Assembly (NCBI GenBank): GCA_024364805.1 | Contig: CM044494.1 | Coordinates: 137,189,236 to 137,232,485 of the forward strand | Direction of reading: 5' to 3' | DNA from: Euprymna scolopes | Taxonomy: Eukaryota > Mollusca > Cephalopoda > Sepiida > Sepiolidae | DNA: 43,250 nt | Shown: one piece after another, positions 1 to 10,489 of the stretch | How positions within the stretch are numbered: the first letter of the stretch is position 1 | How the letters are laid out: every line of letters begins with the position of its first letter | Translations under genes and position numbers: made by a program | Notes under the pieces: model-generated | What the model was told of the DNA's origin: nothing | Databases searched by the model: none | What the model saw: only the letters and a program-made list of their open reading frames with translations

Positions 1-220
1 AACTCTAGCATGGCAGACTGAAAAAAATATCATTTGCAACTCTAGCATGGCAGACTGAAAAAAATATTATTTTAACTCTAGCATGGCAGACTGAAAAAAA
101 TATTATTTTCAACTCTAGCATGGCAGATTGAAAAAAATGTTATTTTCAACTCTAGCATGGCAGAGTGAAAAAAATGTTATTTTCAACTCTCACTTGACAG
201 ACTAAAGAAAATGTTTTCTG
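1..220. repeat. 37-bp minisatellite, six units
   Basis: Six head-to-tail units of 36-37 bp start at 1, 38, 74, 111, 148 and 185. Each begins with aactctagcatggcagactg followed by an A-run and a short AT-rich end. The first five are nearly identical and the sixth has decayed. The array probably continues beyond the left edge of the window. Diverged units of the same family recur at about 830-1165 and 35640-36050. Confidence 0.93.
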
Positions 221-221
221 A

Positions 222-580
222 ATTTTTGAAATTAGGATTATTTGGAATATTTGGATTCATCGGACAACTTTTCTCATCTAGACTGTCATTTTCACAACGT
301 TTCGGTCGATGTAACCTCTGATCTTCTTTAGGTTTATCTTTTCAAACTCAGAAATGTTTCTGTTAACCTCGGGAATTTGCACGGAATTTCGAATGGATTC
401 TGTTTTTTTTGCTTCACAATAGTACCATGCTCTCATTTCGTCAGCCATGACTGGATAGAATTCCTAAGTAATTCCCAATTGGATTTTTCGTTCACCATGA
501 AAATTAAATCTTCAACGTTCAGGAGAATATCACTTTAAAAATTGATTTTTCCAAGTTGTCTAACCACTGCGCCACTGGTT
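222..580 (-). repeat. tRNA-derived SINE, minus orientation
   Basis: Read on the minus strand, the copy starts near 578 with a tRNA-like A box (tggcgcagtggttagac). A degenerate B box follows near 510-520, then a body that ends near 225 with the motif cgaaacgttgtgaaaatgac and a tail resembling ttccaaataatcc. The 4261-4740 copy shows the same order of parts. tRNA-headed SINEs are known to be abundant in octopus, but I cannot assign this one to a named subfamily from memory. Confidence 0.6.
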
Positions 581-582
581 CA

Positions 583-680
583 AATTCCTGAGTTTGACAG
601 GATACACGCGAAATGTGAAAATGACGTTCGAGATGAGATTCTGAAGAATCCAAATAATACGAAGGAAGAAAATGCTATTT
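583..680 (+). repeat. SINE tail fragment
   Basis: This stretch reads as the 3' body of the same SINE in the opposite orientation: ttcctgagtttgacag, then gtgaaaatgac, then gatgagattctgaagaatcc and aaataatac. It abuts the head of the minus-strand copy at about 580, giving an imperfect inverted arrangement. It encodes nothing recognisable; the open frames here are by-products of the repeat. Confidence 0.55.
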
Positions 681-829
681 TCAACTTCAACAATTTTTCA
701 ACTGCTGTTGTAAACTTTTCACAGCACTCTTTATTACCAAAGTTCGAATTATGCAGAATAGGATTACAATAGGGTTTAATCATGACAACTATTTTTTAAC
801 TTATCGAAGCTCAATTAATATGCTACGTG

Positions 830-1058
830 AAATGTAATCATGACAGATAAAACTTAATTGTTACTGATCTAGGAAAGTTTTATTTTAAACTCGGGCATGA
901 TAGACCAACTACAATGCCCTTTAAAACTTTAGCATGGGCACATTATTGAAAATCTTATTAAAAACTTCAGCATGACAGACCATAAAAAATGCTATTGAAA
1001 ACGTAATGGTAACAGACCATGCAACAAAGAATAACAATGTCGGGCATGATAGGCCAAC

Positions 1059-1093
<35 letters not shown>

Positions 1094-1165
1094 GCTTGCC
1101 TTACAGATTATTGAAAATATAATTTCAAACCTAAGCATGACAAACAAAAGAAAATCGTATTAGAT
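830..1165. repeat. diverged 37-bp minisatellite units with poly-T tract
   Basis: Units containing gcatgacagacca-like cores recur at about 830, 888, 925, 962, 1000, 1040 and 1130. They are far more diverged than the array at 1-220. A run of 27 T at 1062-1088 interrupts them. Confidence 0.65.
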
Positions 1166-2440
1166 TTTTCTTAGTCCATCCATTTTTTCTCTGAAACTAC
1201 TTCGCCGATCTGGCTGAAATTCTGTATCGATCTTGTTATGATAAGGTGCAGTAAAGTAAGTATTATGGTATCAATTCGATATAAAGTTCGGGATCAATAG
1301 GGAATTATTCACCATAATACCATAATTACTTTAGAAGCTTGGCATCAAACTAAATTATACTTTCTTAGTCTTCTGGCTAAGATCCAGGGTAGCATCTGTT
1401 CTGCCTGAAGATGTTATATTAATATCGTGGGGTTTCCATTCGTGCCGGACGTTCATACCATGAAAATATGTCACAGACTCTTATAAGGATATTGGAGATA
1501 AAACCGTAATAACTAGATATATTCTAGCATTATGTTAACCGCATTACTTAGATAAATACTTTTACAGTTTTAACAAAAGGGCTACAATAATATCGTAGGG
1601 TCTTCATTCACGCTGTAGGTCCAGAGCATGCCCAGCAACAATAGATTATATATGAAAGATGCCATTGTCCACAGGTTTCGCTAGTCTGTTTTAATACTGT
1701 ACTTGATCTTTTCTCTCTTTGATCAATGGAGGAGTCCTATTTTGACCCAATCCAGGGTGTCCCTGTTTCGAAAAGCTGGATTCCTTCCCACTTTTCAAAA
1801 CAGATCTTGGGTCTAACCATGCTACATTGTTTTTAATATTCGTCCAAAAGAGAAAGAAAATAGTAACGTTATATCTATGAAATAATTTAATGCACGGCAA
1901 ATATGAAGTATGGTTAAAAGTCAAGAAATCAAAATAAACAAAATACATAACAAACAACATTTATTAAACGCTAGAAAATTAATTTTTTAAATCAACATTC
2001 ATTGTTGTAAAGTGCTGAAACTGATGGTAAGATTTATTATTTCTGAATAGGTTATCATTAATTACGCACGCGTAAATCAAATATGGTGGTCCATTTTGTT
2101 TGGAATCGTCGTCAATTTTAGGCTTAAAAGATAGGAAATAATAAAATACACACACTATGTTCGGAAGCGAGTGCAGCAGTCGAACTTATTAGTCGTAAAA
2201 AAAGTCATTTATTAAGGAATGAAACCTCAACAATAGAGATTGATCAGTCATACTGGATTCTCAGTGTATCTAAAAACAAGATATCGACAAAATGTTTTAT
2301 TTAAATGAATAAGAAAACTTTAAAACCGTTTCAGAAGATTAAAGCTATGCTAGTTGATAAAATAGTACATTTTATAGCGATTGATTTGATTATCGGACAT
2401 GAAAAAAGTTTTATTTTTCATCTATTTCATGTGGATATTT
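1166..2440. other. intergenic, no gene recognised
   Basis: No coding signal, RNA gene or known element recognised. One internal direct repeat is visible: taatatcgtggggtttccat near 1420 recurs as a diverged copy near 1588. The short open frame at 1691-1960 (minus) has no recognisable motif. Confidence 0.5.
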
Positions 2441-2454
2441 GACAATTGTATTTA

Positions 2455-2515
2455 CGCTGTTCGGTCACAGAATGATTAAACATACAATTTATTTTTGGTT
2501 TCAATCCACGGGTTG
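2455..2515 (+). repeat. possible degenerate tRNA-like SINE head
   Basis: The sequence ttcggtcacagaatgatt followed by tttggtttcaatccacggg resembles a worn A box and B box at tRNA-like spacing. A similar ggtcacagagtagtgg...tttcaatctgc arrangement is seen at 8890-8945. No acceptor stem or intact tRNA fold is visible, so this is not a tRNA gene. Confidence 0.3.
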
Positions 2516-2931
2516 ATTTTTCTCACATTTAGAAATGACCTTTTATCTAACTTTGCAATCGTGGGAAGGCAATTAAAAAGGGAGTAATAAGAAATATAAG
2601 AGAGAATGGGAAAGATTTATTTTTCCCCTCCTTTTTTTTTTTACTAGGGTTCATTTATCAAGGCCTAAAACTCACTCGAGAAGAACGGTTAAATGATTGT
2701 CAGCTGGATTGCAATACAACACCGTAATGATTAGTGATGGTTGTAAAGCATTATTCATTTGTTTATTTCTAATGATTGTTGGCATTCGTTTACCTGATAT
2801 CTTTCTAGTTGGAATTTTTTCTAGGAAAACATTGGGTACTTACGGAAAGGATCACATGAAAATTTCCAATGACCTTAAGTAAAAATGTTTTTGCAGAATG
2901 AATTAAATTTGAATTTGACGTACTCAGTCAT

Positions 2932-3135
2932 TGCCAGTCATTAACCACTTAGCCACCGCCAGCTTCCTGATAATGATAGTGGTGACTAGGTAGAATTTGA
3001 TTATGTAAACATGCAGCTCAGCATGAATTTGTTTACATTGAACTTGAAAACGACCATGTTGCTGTCAGCCTCACGGTATTGTGTTCCACAGACAGGCAAG
3101 TCTGGGAAATAAACTTTCCTCATGGAAGTGTTGTG
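2932..3135 (-). mobile_element. LINE 3' end (CR1/Jockey-group), minus strand
   Basis: Minus-strand translation gives worn versions of the C-terminal signature of CR1/Jockey-group reverse transcriptase ORFs (FHEESLFPRLACLWNTIP). Frame-shifted traces follow that match the FKSNVNKFL-like end seen at 34490-34765 and 40390-40970. The 3' non-coding part contains ggcggtggctaagtggtt. It is a short, 5'-truncated, non-functional fragment. Confidence 0.6.
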
Positions 3136-3137
3136 AT

Positions 3138-3175
3138 AAATAGATAGATAGATAAAGAGAGAGAGAGAGAGGGGA
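3138..3175 (+). repeat. compound microsatellite (TAGA)n(GA)n
   Basis: Four tetranucleotide TAGA-type units lead into a GA run and a G-rich end. Confidence 0.95.
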
Positions 3176-4260
3176 GGGAACTATTGGCATTGGTTGTAGC
3201 TAGTTTTACAGAAGGAGGAGCATAGATTGAATCTTAGTCGAGCACTCGTCATGAAAATAAGGATAGAGCAGAGAAAGATTAGTGACGTCTCTTTTGAGAG
3301 AAAAAAGCGTTAGGGAGGAGAAAAGCGTATTATTCATTTTGAAGTTGGTTTTATACTCTGTTTAAGCAGGAAAGGTTGCTCTAAGAAGCACTTTCACAGA
3401 TGTGACACCAGTATTTCATCTTAGGACGTATTTGGCTCGTGTACAGGTAGATGATTGTCTCGGGAGTGATATACTTTCTGGAGCAGTAAAATGATCCAAC
3501 ATTTTTATACAAAATAATCCGGGTAAGAAAATGGAAGTGGTTCCGGATCTCTAAATGTCTCCCATAAGGAAGCTATTATGACTCAACCTCTTTTATAACT
3601 TGAAATATACCTTATTTTGATGAAATTTCAAATAATCTCTGAAGTGGTCTCAAATCTTTATGTGTGTTCATTAAAGAATACAAAGTAGATTTTAAAGGAG
3701 ATTGAGAAATATGCAGAAGAAAGAGACATGAAAAGAATGCAACAAACGAGCCATACGAGTGCAGAGAAGGGGAACCATATACCGGAAGGAAAAGAAATAG
3801 ATTGAGAAGTGGAATGGTACACGTAGAGAGAAACACTTTCAGAAGCAGATAAACAGACAATGTGAAGCGCATTTTCCATTATCTCTAAGACACAATGCGA
3901 ATGATTTAAGAGACCAGTCACTTGTATATTGACTTGGCTGCCAGTGGAATTTCCTGCCCTGCTTCACTGCCCAAAACTCATCACTAAACAAAAGAGACAA
4001 TGTAACCACATATTTCTCACATGAACAGCCTGGGTATTAAGGCAATTGACATATGCGTTCCAAAAGGGGAGGAAAAAAAGTGAAAATATGTATTAGGTAA
4101 AAATAGTAGAAGACTCGACTCCTAACATGAAACAGTTACAAGATGCCCTGCATTAAAAAAAATATGGAAACGAGCGACTTCTTCAAGCGGAAGAAGAAAT
4201 AATGGTGGCATTGATCTTACAAATAGTTTTTCCTATCTTATGTTGCGAGCTGGAACCAAA
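3176..4260. other. intergenic, no gene recognised
   Basis: No element or gene recognised. Two overlapping minus-strand frames (3612-3872 and 3658-3921) are leucine/serine/phenylalanine-rich, lack any known motif and lie on purine-rich plus-strand DNA. They look like composition artefacts. Confidence 0.45.
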
Positions 4261-4740
4261 CAATCAAGAGGTATTATTTGGATTTTTAGGACTACTGTTC
4301 TCATCTTGAGTGTTATTTTTACAACGTTTCGACTATACTTCGACTTATTATATGTAGTAATACGATTAATTTACAACCGAATTTTACCAAGTACTTTATC
4401 CATTACGTTACTGTAACAGTCGTTACATGTCAACACTCAGGACCCACACGTTGTATGCAGACAGTCGCAAGGAAACCAAGACAAGGAATAACTCGACTCA
4501 CCGTTCTAGTCTTGAGTGTTATTAATTCAGAATCTTTCTGTCAAACTCGAGAATCTGCATAGAATTTCGAATGGAATCTTTTATTTAATCAATTGGAGTG
4601 GCATGCTCTCTCAGAAGTCCTAAGTAATTCACAATTGTATTTTTCGTGTTGCCCATACTGAGGATTGAATCTTCAACCTCCAGAAGAATGTAATTACAAC
4701 TGAATTTTACCAAGTACTTTATCCACTATGCCATGGACAC
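4261..4740 (-). repeat. tRNA-derived SINE, minus orientation, interrupted
   Basis: The minus-strand head at about 4738 reads ggcatagtggataaagtac (A box). Near 4680 it reads ggttgaagattcaatcctc (B-box-like), then the same body as the copy at 222-580 down to a tail at 4261. The internal segment gaattttaccaagtacttt occurs twice (4379 and 4702), and tcttgagtgttatt also occurs twice (4302 and 4512). These duplications bracket an LTR-family fragment. Confidence 0.62.
4417..4503 (+). mobile_element. LTR fragment (family of 36941-37234)
   Basis: Fossil LTR piece. The block ctcaggacccacacgttg through ataactcgactcacc matches the start of the candidate solo LTRs at 36941-37234 (same strand) and 6508-6792 (opposite strand). 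Only the first third is present, inside the SINE at 4261-4740. Confidence 0.5.
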
Positions 4741-5660
4741 TTCTAGTATGAATTACAAGAGTTTTGAACCTATTTTTGTTTTAGATGTACATTCTTACGA
4801 CTTATCATGGCACTATGGGTGAGAGCTCTTTTCTAGGGAGTTCCAGCTCCTCACATTTTGGGCCCTTGCGCCAAATTTCCTCTTATGGAGAAGCATGCAT
4901 ATGTCATGCAGGTGCTCTTTGATTTTCAAAATATCAATATGTCAATTCGGGTTGACTGACAGGTGTTTACGAACCTCGGTTGTGGCGAAACAATCCAAGA
5001 CCCCACACTTTGAAAGGTCAGACCCATAGGAATTCGTATGAATGTCTCTCTCACTCTCTCTTTCTTTTTCTATTAATTCTCTTTCTCTTACAAAGAAAGG
5101 GAATTGAATTATAATTGTAAACAGTTGAAGCTGGGATTCTGACGGCAACGGAAGGATCTTAGAATATTCCTAAATTGTGAGAAAAATAAATTTATATTAA
5201 AAAAAAGATATTTTGTTTGCAATTTTCAGCAGCAGAGGTCCCTACCTTCTATTAACGACAACGAAAATTCTTACAATAAAGACGACCAGACTCACACCAG
5301 CCGACACTATATCGACCTCTTGATGTAAGAGGATGTGTCTATCGTTTCATTGGTTTTACTTCCCTGGGGAGCTGATGTCAGGACATGATGGAACAGCCGT
5401 TCTCGAAACAGCTGCAATACACGGACAAACCAAGAAACTTTCCTTGGGAAACGATAGTTCTACAACTATATATCACTCTTTATTACTACAGATTAATATA
5501 TAGATTTATACATATATGCATTATTTATAAGTAATTCTTCCTATGTTGTGTTAAATTCTATATTAGATCTACTTAGTAATCGTCACTCAGCATACGTGCC
5601 GTTTCTTTCTTATTCTCGACTGTTTTTCTGCTTATAATATTACTTCATAAAGCGTAGAAT
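4741..5660. other. intergenic, no gene recognised
   Basis: Contains a CT-rich low-complexity tract at 5041-5095 and AT-rich DNA at 5460-5650. The stretch 5285-5460 (cctggggagctgatgtcagg...ctcgaaacagctg) has the look of a dispersed repeat, but I cannot classify it. Confidence 0.4.
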
Positions 5661-5668
5661 CCAAATAT

Positions 5669-6221
5669 CAGGTTGTTGCATAAGTTCCCGCCGTTTCATA
5701 AAAAAATTGTTCTAAAACATGTTTTGATATTTGGCAAAGTGTTATTTATCATTAGAAAGCATACATTCTGTTCTAAAAGATAATGGTCATCGTTGTTTGC
5801 TCATTTTTCAAATGGATTTTCAAGTAGATAAAAAAAACACCTTTTCAACACTTTTTCGCCTTTAATAGAAATAAAAAAGTGAGTGAATTTATCAAAGATA
5901 TTTGTGCTGTATATGGAGAAAACATTATAGCTGAAAGCACTGTTCGAGATTGGTTTACCAGATTTAAACACGGTAACTTTAACTTGAGTGACTCTCCTTG
6001 TTTCGAAAGACCAACTCAGGGTTTTTTTAAGGAAGATGGCCATCAGACATGTAGAGAACTGGGTGAAAAGATGAAGCATAATTTTGCGACAATTTCACAT
6101 CACCTTCAGTCGATGCTTTTCACACAAAAACTTGGAACTTGCGTCCTACTCGAACTTACTTTTGCTATTAAAATTCTTTAAAAAACGGCCGGAACTAATC
6201 CCGGCAAACTAATAACAACCT
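5669..6221 (+). mobile_element. mariner-type DNA transposon, internally deleted
   Basis: The left end reads ggttgttgcataagttcccg. The right end is an imperfect inverted counterpart (cggccggaactaatcc...aataacaacct), so terminal inverted repeats are visible though worn. Between them lies the N-terminal part of a mariner transposase. The element is about 550 bp, compared with about 1.3 kb for a complete mariner. The catalytic DDD region is absent, so the copy cannot encode active transposase. Confidence 0.8.
5811..6181 (+). pseudogene. mariner transposase N-terminal fragment
   Basis: Transposase of this family binds the element's inverted repeats through paired helix-turn-helix domains and cuts with a DDD/DDE-type nuclease domain. 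Visible here: FQVDKKNTFSTLF-like start codons' worth of sequence from about 5811, then VYGENIIAESTVRDWFTRFK (first HTH), GNFNLSDSPCFERP (linker), and LGEKMKHNFATISHHL...FTQKLGT (second HTH and its end). The open frame closes just after the point where the family has WVPHEL, and nothing of the catalytic domain follows. The first part and the later part are in different reading contexts, with stops before 5879. It is a dead fragment. The family call is secure; the subfamily is not. Confidence 0.82.
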
Positions 6222-6302
6222 AATAATATGAATTATTAGTCTTTATCCCAAAATTCTAGAATAATAAAATCCAAATTGAGCATCAAAAATACTGTTTCAG
6301 TC

Positions 6303-6500
6303 AAGTCATCATCATCATGTTTGTTTTAGCGTCGGTTTTTCATGCTTTAAGAAATTGACTTTCAATCTAACCTATTTCTGGCCAGGTCTTTATCCCTCTA
6401 TCACTCAAGTTCATAATTATCACTTTCTATGTTTTCTTGGCCTGATCCTGTGAACTAGACCTGCTACTTAACAGTTCTATATTAACCAAAAAATGATCCT
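6303..6500 (-). mobile_element. RTE-like LINE 3' end, minus strand
   Basis: Minus-sense sequence corresponds to the C-terminal region and 3' UTR of an endonuclease/reverse-transcriptase LINE. Related, better preserved copies at 21994-22380 and 41505-41640 show the typical YGSxT, EDIRCME and GRPRKT-like strings. The 3' terminus lies at the left edge as catcatcatcat, the (GAT)n tail of this family. The copy continues at about 6793-6990 on the other side of an inserted LTR. Confidence 0.55.
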
Positions 6501-6507
6501 TTCTTTT

Positions 6508-6792
6508 TGTAACAGAGCGTGGATGCACGGATGCAAATGCCGAGCTGTGTGCAAAATGACGTCACAGTAGGGAAAAGAAAAAGATTATAGAAAGAATGTG
6601 TACACAGACAGAAGAGCACGTTTGAGAGGAAAGAGGTCAAGGAGAAGCGCAATCACATTTTATTCTGGAATGTATTCGGAAATCAATGTCGTTAAAAAAA
6701 AAGGGGGTCGAGTTATTACTTGTCTATGTTCCTTGTAACGTACTCTGCTACAACGTGTTGGGTTTATGTGTATAAACGTGTACTGTGTAACA
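6508..6792 (-). mobile_element. candidate solo LTR inside an RTE-like LINE
   Basis: Fossil. About 285 bp bounded by TGTAACA on both sides (TG...CA termini). It is homologous in inverse orientation to 36941-37234 over its whole length. Shared blocks include aacccaacacgttg, acaagtaataactcga, ctctcaaacgtg, gtacaca and the terminal tgttaca. No internal coding region is present, as expected for a solo LTR. It sits between two parts of one RTE-like LINE copy. A clean target duplication is not evident, which suggests age. The superfamily cannot be assigned from an LTR alone. Confidence 0.5.
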
Positions 6793-6990
6793 TTTCAACA
6801 TGACCCTTCCATCCAAGTTTCCTGTTCTGCACACATCTCAATTTGGCGCAGATTTTATCTTCCTTTTAGGTCATCAGAACAAACATCCATCGCATCATTT
6901 TTCTCCACGCAGCGTATGTTCTCAACCCTAATCCACCATGTTTTATATCCATACATCATACAATTACTTAATAGACATTTTGGTTGAAGG
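6793..6990 (-). mobile_element. RTE-like LINE fragment, minus strand
   Basis: Minus-strand translation gives worn versions of the LINE C-terminal strings MYGYKTW and RVENIRCVEKN, then a DAMDVCSDDLKGR-like run. This matches the copy at 21994-22380. It is the upstream part of the same copy whose 3' end lies at 6303-6500; the LTR at 6508-6792 separates them. The plus-strand open frame here is a shadow. Confidence 0.55.
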
Positions 6991-7049
6991 TGGTAACTCT
7001 CTGCTGGTTAGTAATGGCAGATTGTCAGGTTTCAATTCTAAACCTTTAA

Positions 7050-7800
7050 GGAAGACCTCAAATCTGTAGTGAAATGGCACATAAATGAATAGTTACATTC
7101 AATGCTGCCAAGACTAAGCTTGTTTCCTTCAATAATTACAAGAAACCTTTTCTACCCCAAATAGCAGTGGCCAAAGTCATTACCTGAACGTACTTCTTTT
7201 AAACTCCTTGTCCCTAATGTTCACACGGAACATGAGTTGGAACAGATACATTGAGAGCATTGCCAAGGCTGCTAAGAAGAAGGTATGCTCTCTCTACTGT
7301 GCTAGAAAGCTACTTACGCCTGAAAGTATCCTGTACAAGGCGACTATTTGCTCATGTATGGAGTACTGGTGTCACAGTTGGGCTGGTGCATCTGCTACTA
7401 GTCTCTCCCTCCTGAACTGGGCTCAAAAGAGAGTTGGCAACTTGATAGGTCCTGAACTGTCATCTGAGCTTCAGCGTCTGTCCCATCGACAAAATGTTAC
7501 ATCCCTCTGCCTGTTCTACAAGTATTTTAATGGTGAATGCTCTAACGATCTACAAGCCCTTGTAGCCCCCTCTCTTCGACATAAATACCCCCGACAAACC
7601 TGACAAGCAGCTAAGTCCCATCCCTACACAGTGAAGATCAACTGTACTGACATGCAGAAGTTCAAGTGTAATGTAAACAGACATCTTGCTGCTCATTTCT
7701 CTTCATAATATCCCTGAAACTTATGTCCTCAATAGTAGCCCCTACTTCAAAGTGGCACTGTGCCTTGTTTGGGGTGAAAATGGGATTTAAAAAATAAGTA
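7050..7800 (+). mobile_element. CR1/Jockey-group LINE, 5'-truncated copy 1
   Basis: This is the 3' portion of a non-LTR retrotransposon ORF plus its 3' UTR. The sequence tracks 11905-12740 closely, from the FNAAKTKLVSFN string to the gtgccttgtttggggtgaaaatg UTR end with a short A-rich terminus. The frame at 7208-7603 covers SWNRYIESIAKAAKKKV, SILYKATICSCMEYWCHSW and LSHRQNVTSLCLFYKYF, the usual region after the RT domain. About 100 bp present at 12490-12590 (the FFPRTARLW region) is missing near 7630. A stop lies upstream of the FNAAKTK string. Truncated and inactive. Confidence 0.85.
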
Positions 7801-8480
7801 GTTTTATTGGTAAGATAAACGATATCTTTTTGAAATTAAAGTTGAATTAATCAGGGTTGTTTTCCCGAAGACTTTGTTCCTCTATATATGTATATATTAT
7901 TCACACCTTTTCATGCCTAAGACAATATCATTTGAGCTAAATGTGTGACCTAACGGGTCATATTATTCCTAAAAAGAAGTTGCAGAATAGCATCGTCTCT
8001 ATATGACATAAATGATCGTATTTATATATGCTAAAAATATACTACATTTTAAATGTCAAAACCCAGGTTGATACAAAGGATGTCAAGACCAAGATTGATA
8101 GAAGGGTCAACAATTTTGTCTTCTAAATAATTTTGTTTCAGTTGACTTCCTTCCTGTAGTCCCACTCCAAAAAAAATTAAATAATAATAAAAATAAATAT
8201 TACCAAAGAACTATATGTTAATATTCTGTCCGAGTATGTCCTGTTTCTGACTTTTAGGTACAGGTATACACAAATAACTGATAATCTTTAGATAATCTTA
8301 AATAATTTACATTTCTTTTCCTCTTACTCATTTAACATTACTTTTCTCTTGTTTGGGGGTCAAACGTTTCCAGGTATTACACGAGTTCACTCTTCATCTC
8401 AAAGTTCAGTAAATCAACTGTTTCCAAATTTCACTCTGTGCGATCCTGTCCAATCAATTGATCCTGAGTTTTCCTTTCTG
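7801..8480. other. intergenic, no gene recognised
   Basis: AT-rich, with no recognisable coding or RNA signal. One local direct repeat is visible: aatgtcaaaacccaggttgatac near 8051 and ggatgtcaagaccaagattgatag near 8078. Confidence 0.4.
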
Positions 8481-8484
8481 TGAT

Positions 8485-8800
8485 TCAAGACAGCAGGTTT
8501 TGTTTGCTTTTTTTTTAATTTTATGGCATGTCAACCCTTTTCATGCTTTTTAATGCCGAATCCGGTCATTTTGATAAAAGTTTTTATGTTTCAGGTTCTT
8601 TATATTTTCCAATATTTATTCATGGTGTTTGGTTTGATTGTTTTGTAGTGGGAAATTATTGCTTTTATTTTGGACTTTGTAGAACATGATTGAGTCTTGC
8701 AAGGAAAAGAAAAAAACAAGAACATCAATGTTTTGTGTATTTTAGGCAAGGAAGCAGATACCTTCAGACAGCCTAATTTGGTAGCAGCAGTACCGGGAAG
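8485..8800 (+). repeat. dispersed repeat T, plus copy
   Basis: Runs from ttatggcatgtcaaccc through taatgccgaatccggtcatttt, ggtgtttggtttgattgttttg and gaacatgattgagtcttgcaag to cttcagacagcct. A clear homologue lies in reverse orientation at 41060-41310, and a partial copy at 27365-27480. It has no coding capacity and no recognised terminal structure, so it is an unclassified interspersed repeat. Confidence 0.7.
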
Positions 8801-8884
8801 ATGAACCTCAAACATAGTGCATTCCATATATCCTCTGACCTGATGTGTTCGGTTTGGTAAAGATTACACACTGTGTTTTATATT

Positions 8885-8945
8885 ACATAGACCGCTTGGT
8901 CACAGAGTAGTGGTTCATATCTACAAGTAAAGTTTCAATCTGCAT
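8885..8945 (+). repeat. possible degenerate tRNA-like SINE head
   Basis: The run ggtcacagagtagtggttc...agtttcaatctgc matches the layout of the candidate at 2455-2515. A and B boxes are weak, so this is a low-confidence SINE remnant rather than a tRNA gene. Confidence 0.3.
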
Positions 8946-8949
8946 GTAT

Positions 8950-10484
8950 ATACATATTTGATAGATTGCCAACTTTAAAGCCATATTTTCATTCCATTAG
9001 AGATACGATTCGCACAAGAACTTGGCTTTCTGTTCGTCATAAACAAACGTTTCCATGTTTTATTGAAAGTCGATAGATATTATCATGAAATAAATATTTG
9101 TGTTAAAGCTAAATGCAATACAAGAGAATAATATTATGAGATGGCAGGAATGAAACACCTGAATAATGTTTGGCACAATTGTGAAGACCAGACTTAAGAA
9201 GTACGTCCATGTAGTGATTCGAACAGGTTTATTGAATCTAAGTGGTTGGGTCAAATATTAGAACATGACACCCCCGCCCCCACTCCAAAAAAGGGCACCC
9301 ATAGAATTATGAATTTACAATCATCTGTTGTAAACAAAATTCACTACATATGAAGGCAAAAATACTTGAGGATAGGTATAACAATATGGATATATTAATG
9401 GTTAAATAGTGATGAATTCATTTTTTTTTTTTTACATAAATCGTTATAAACGAGGCATGAAAGATCTTGAGATAAGGAGCTAACAGAAATGAAAGATAAT
9501 TATCATAAAGACATTAGTTTTGAACAGATAAAGACTATAGGTAGGAGTAAAACAGTCGGCAGAGAATGCCACAAGATTGCAATTCTTGGGGAAAAAGCTA
9601 CTGACATATGAAGGTGTATTACAATTCGATTGTTCTTTTGTTTTGCTTTTTATGTAATTCCAATCCAGGTTAAAATGTAGGACGTCCCATTGTTTTCTGT
9701 TTTTAGCTAATTTTCTATGCCCCCCCCAACTTTCGATCAGACTGTAGGTTGACGTCATTACTCAGCAATCAATGATCTCTAATATTGCGCATGTGCCCCT
9801 ACAACCGATATTTTTTGGTGTTGACTATCACCTTTCCAACTCATGCAATGAAAGAGAAAGAAACGAGAGTGATAGAAATAATATAAAGCACCCATGGATA
9901 ATGTAAAATTGTTAATATCTCTGGCATACTTCTTTTTTGACCCTGCCATTATGCTAGCCATGATGGTTCGTCATTTCAGGAAAATAGTGTGGGAATTGTT
10001 GTGATAGACATTGTCTTGTAGGTAACCGCACAGATAAAAATCCATTTCGATACAGCAAATGGGAGGCTAATTCAGGTTCACTACTGAGAAAATCACACAA
10101 CATTGAATGGCACTTGTTTTTTTTTCTAAAATATTTCTGTTATATTCCTAATTATTTAATTATATCATGTTCCATACCAAGGGAAATAACTACTATATCC
10201 CTTTTTATAAGAATAAAATAATTTCAATACGAGTAAAAATTTTCTTGAAATAAATTAACACAAATTGCTTCTATTTATTTGTATTAATCATGAATGATGA
10301 ACTAGAATCAAATATTTACTTTGTAAGATGAAAACTATCAATGACAAAAATCGAGAAATAAAACCGACTTTATTACACGTATGGAAAATACTTAAGAATC
10401 AACTGTAGTTTGTTGAGTTTTTTTCTATATACTCATTAATAGCCCTTTGTACATTCCACTGGGACAATAATTCAAATCATATTG
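8950..10484. other. intergenic, no gene recognised
   Basis: No element with a recognisable protein. At 9215-9250 the string gattcgaacaggtttattg followed by aatctaagtggttggg is shared with 20648-20685. The motif ccaagggaaataact at 10179 resembles a common molluscan non-coding motif. The minus frames at 9060-9254, 9480-9758 and 9779-9961 show no family motif. Confidence 0.4.
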
Positions 10485-10489
10485 GTAGT
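10485..10489 (+). repeat. target-site duplication, left (gtagt)
   Basis: gtagt directly precedes the 5' LTR and recurs directly after the 3' LTR at 16866-16870. A 5-bp duplication is usual for Ty3/gypsy integration. Confidence 0.85.

Noticed and set aside
1-220. CRISPR array
   Set aside because: Units are contiguous with no unique spacers, and the surroundings are animal repeats with no cas genes.
3612-3921. Small membrane-like proteins on the minus strand
   Set aside because: Two overlapping frames on purine-rich DNA with no motif, conserved start context or exon signals.
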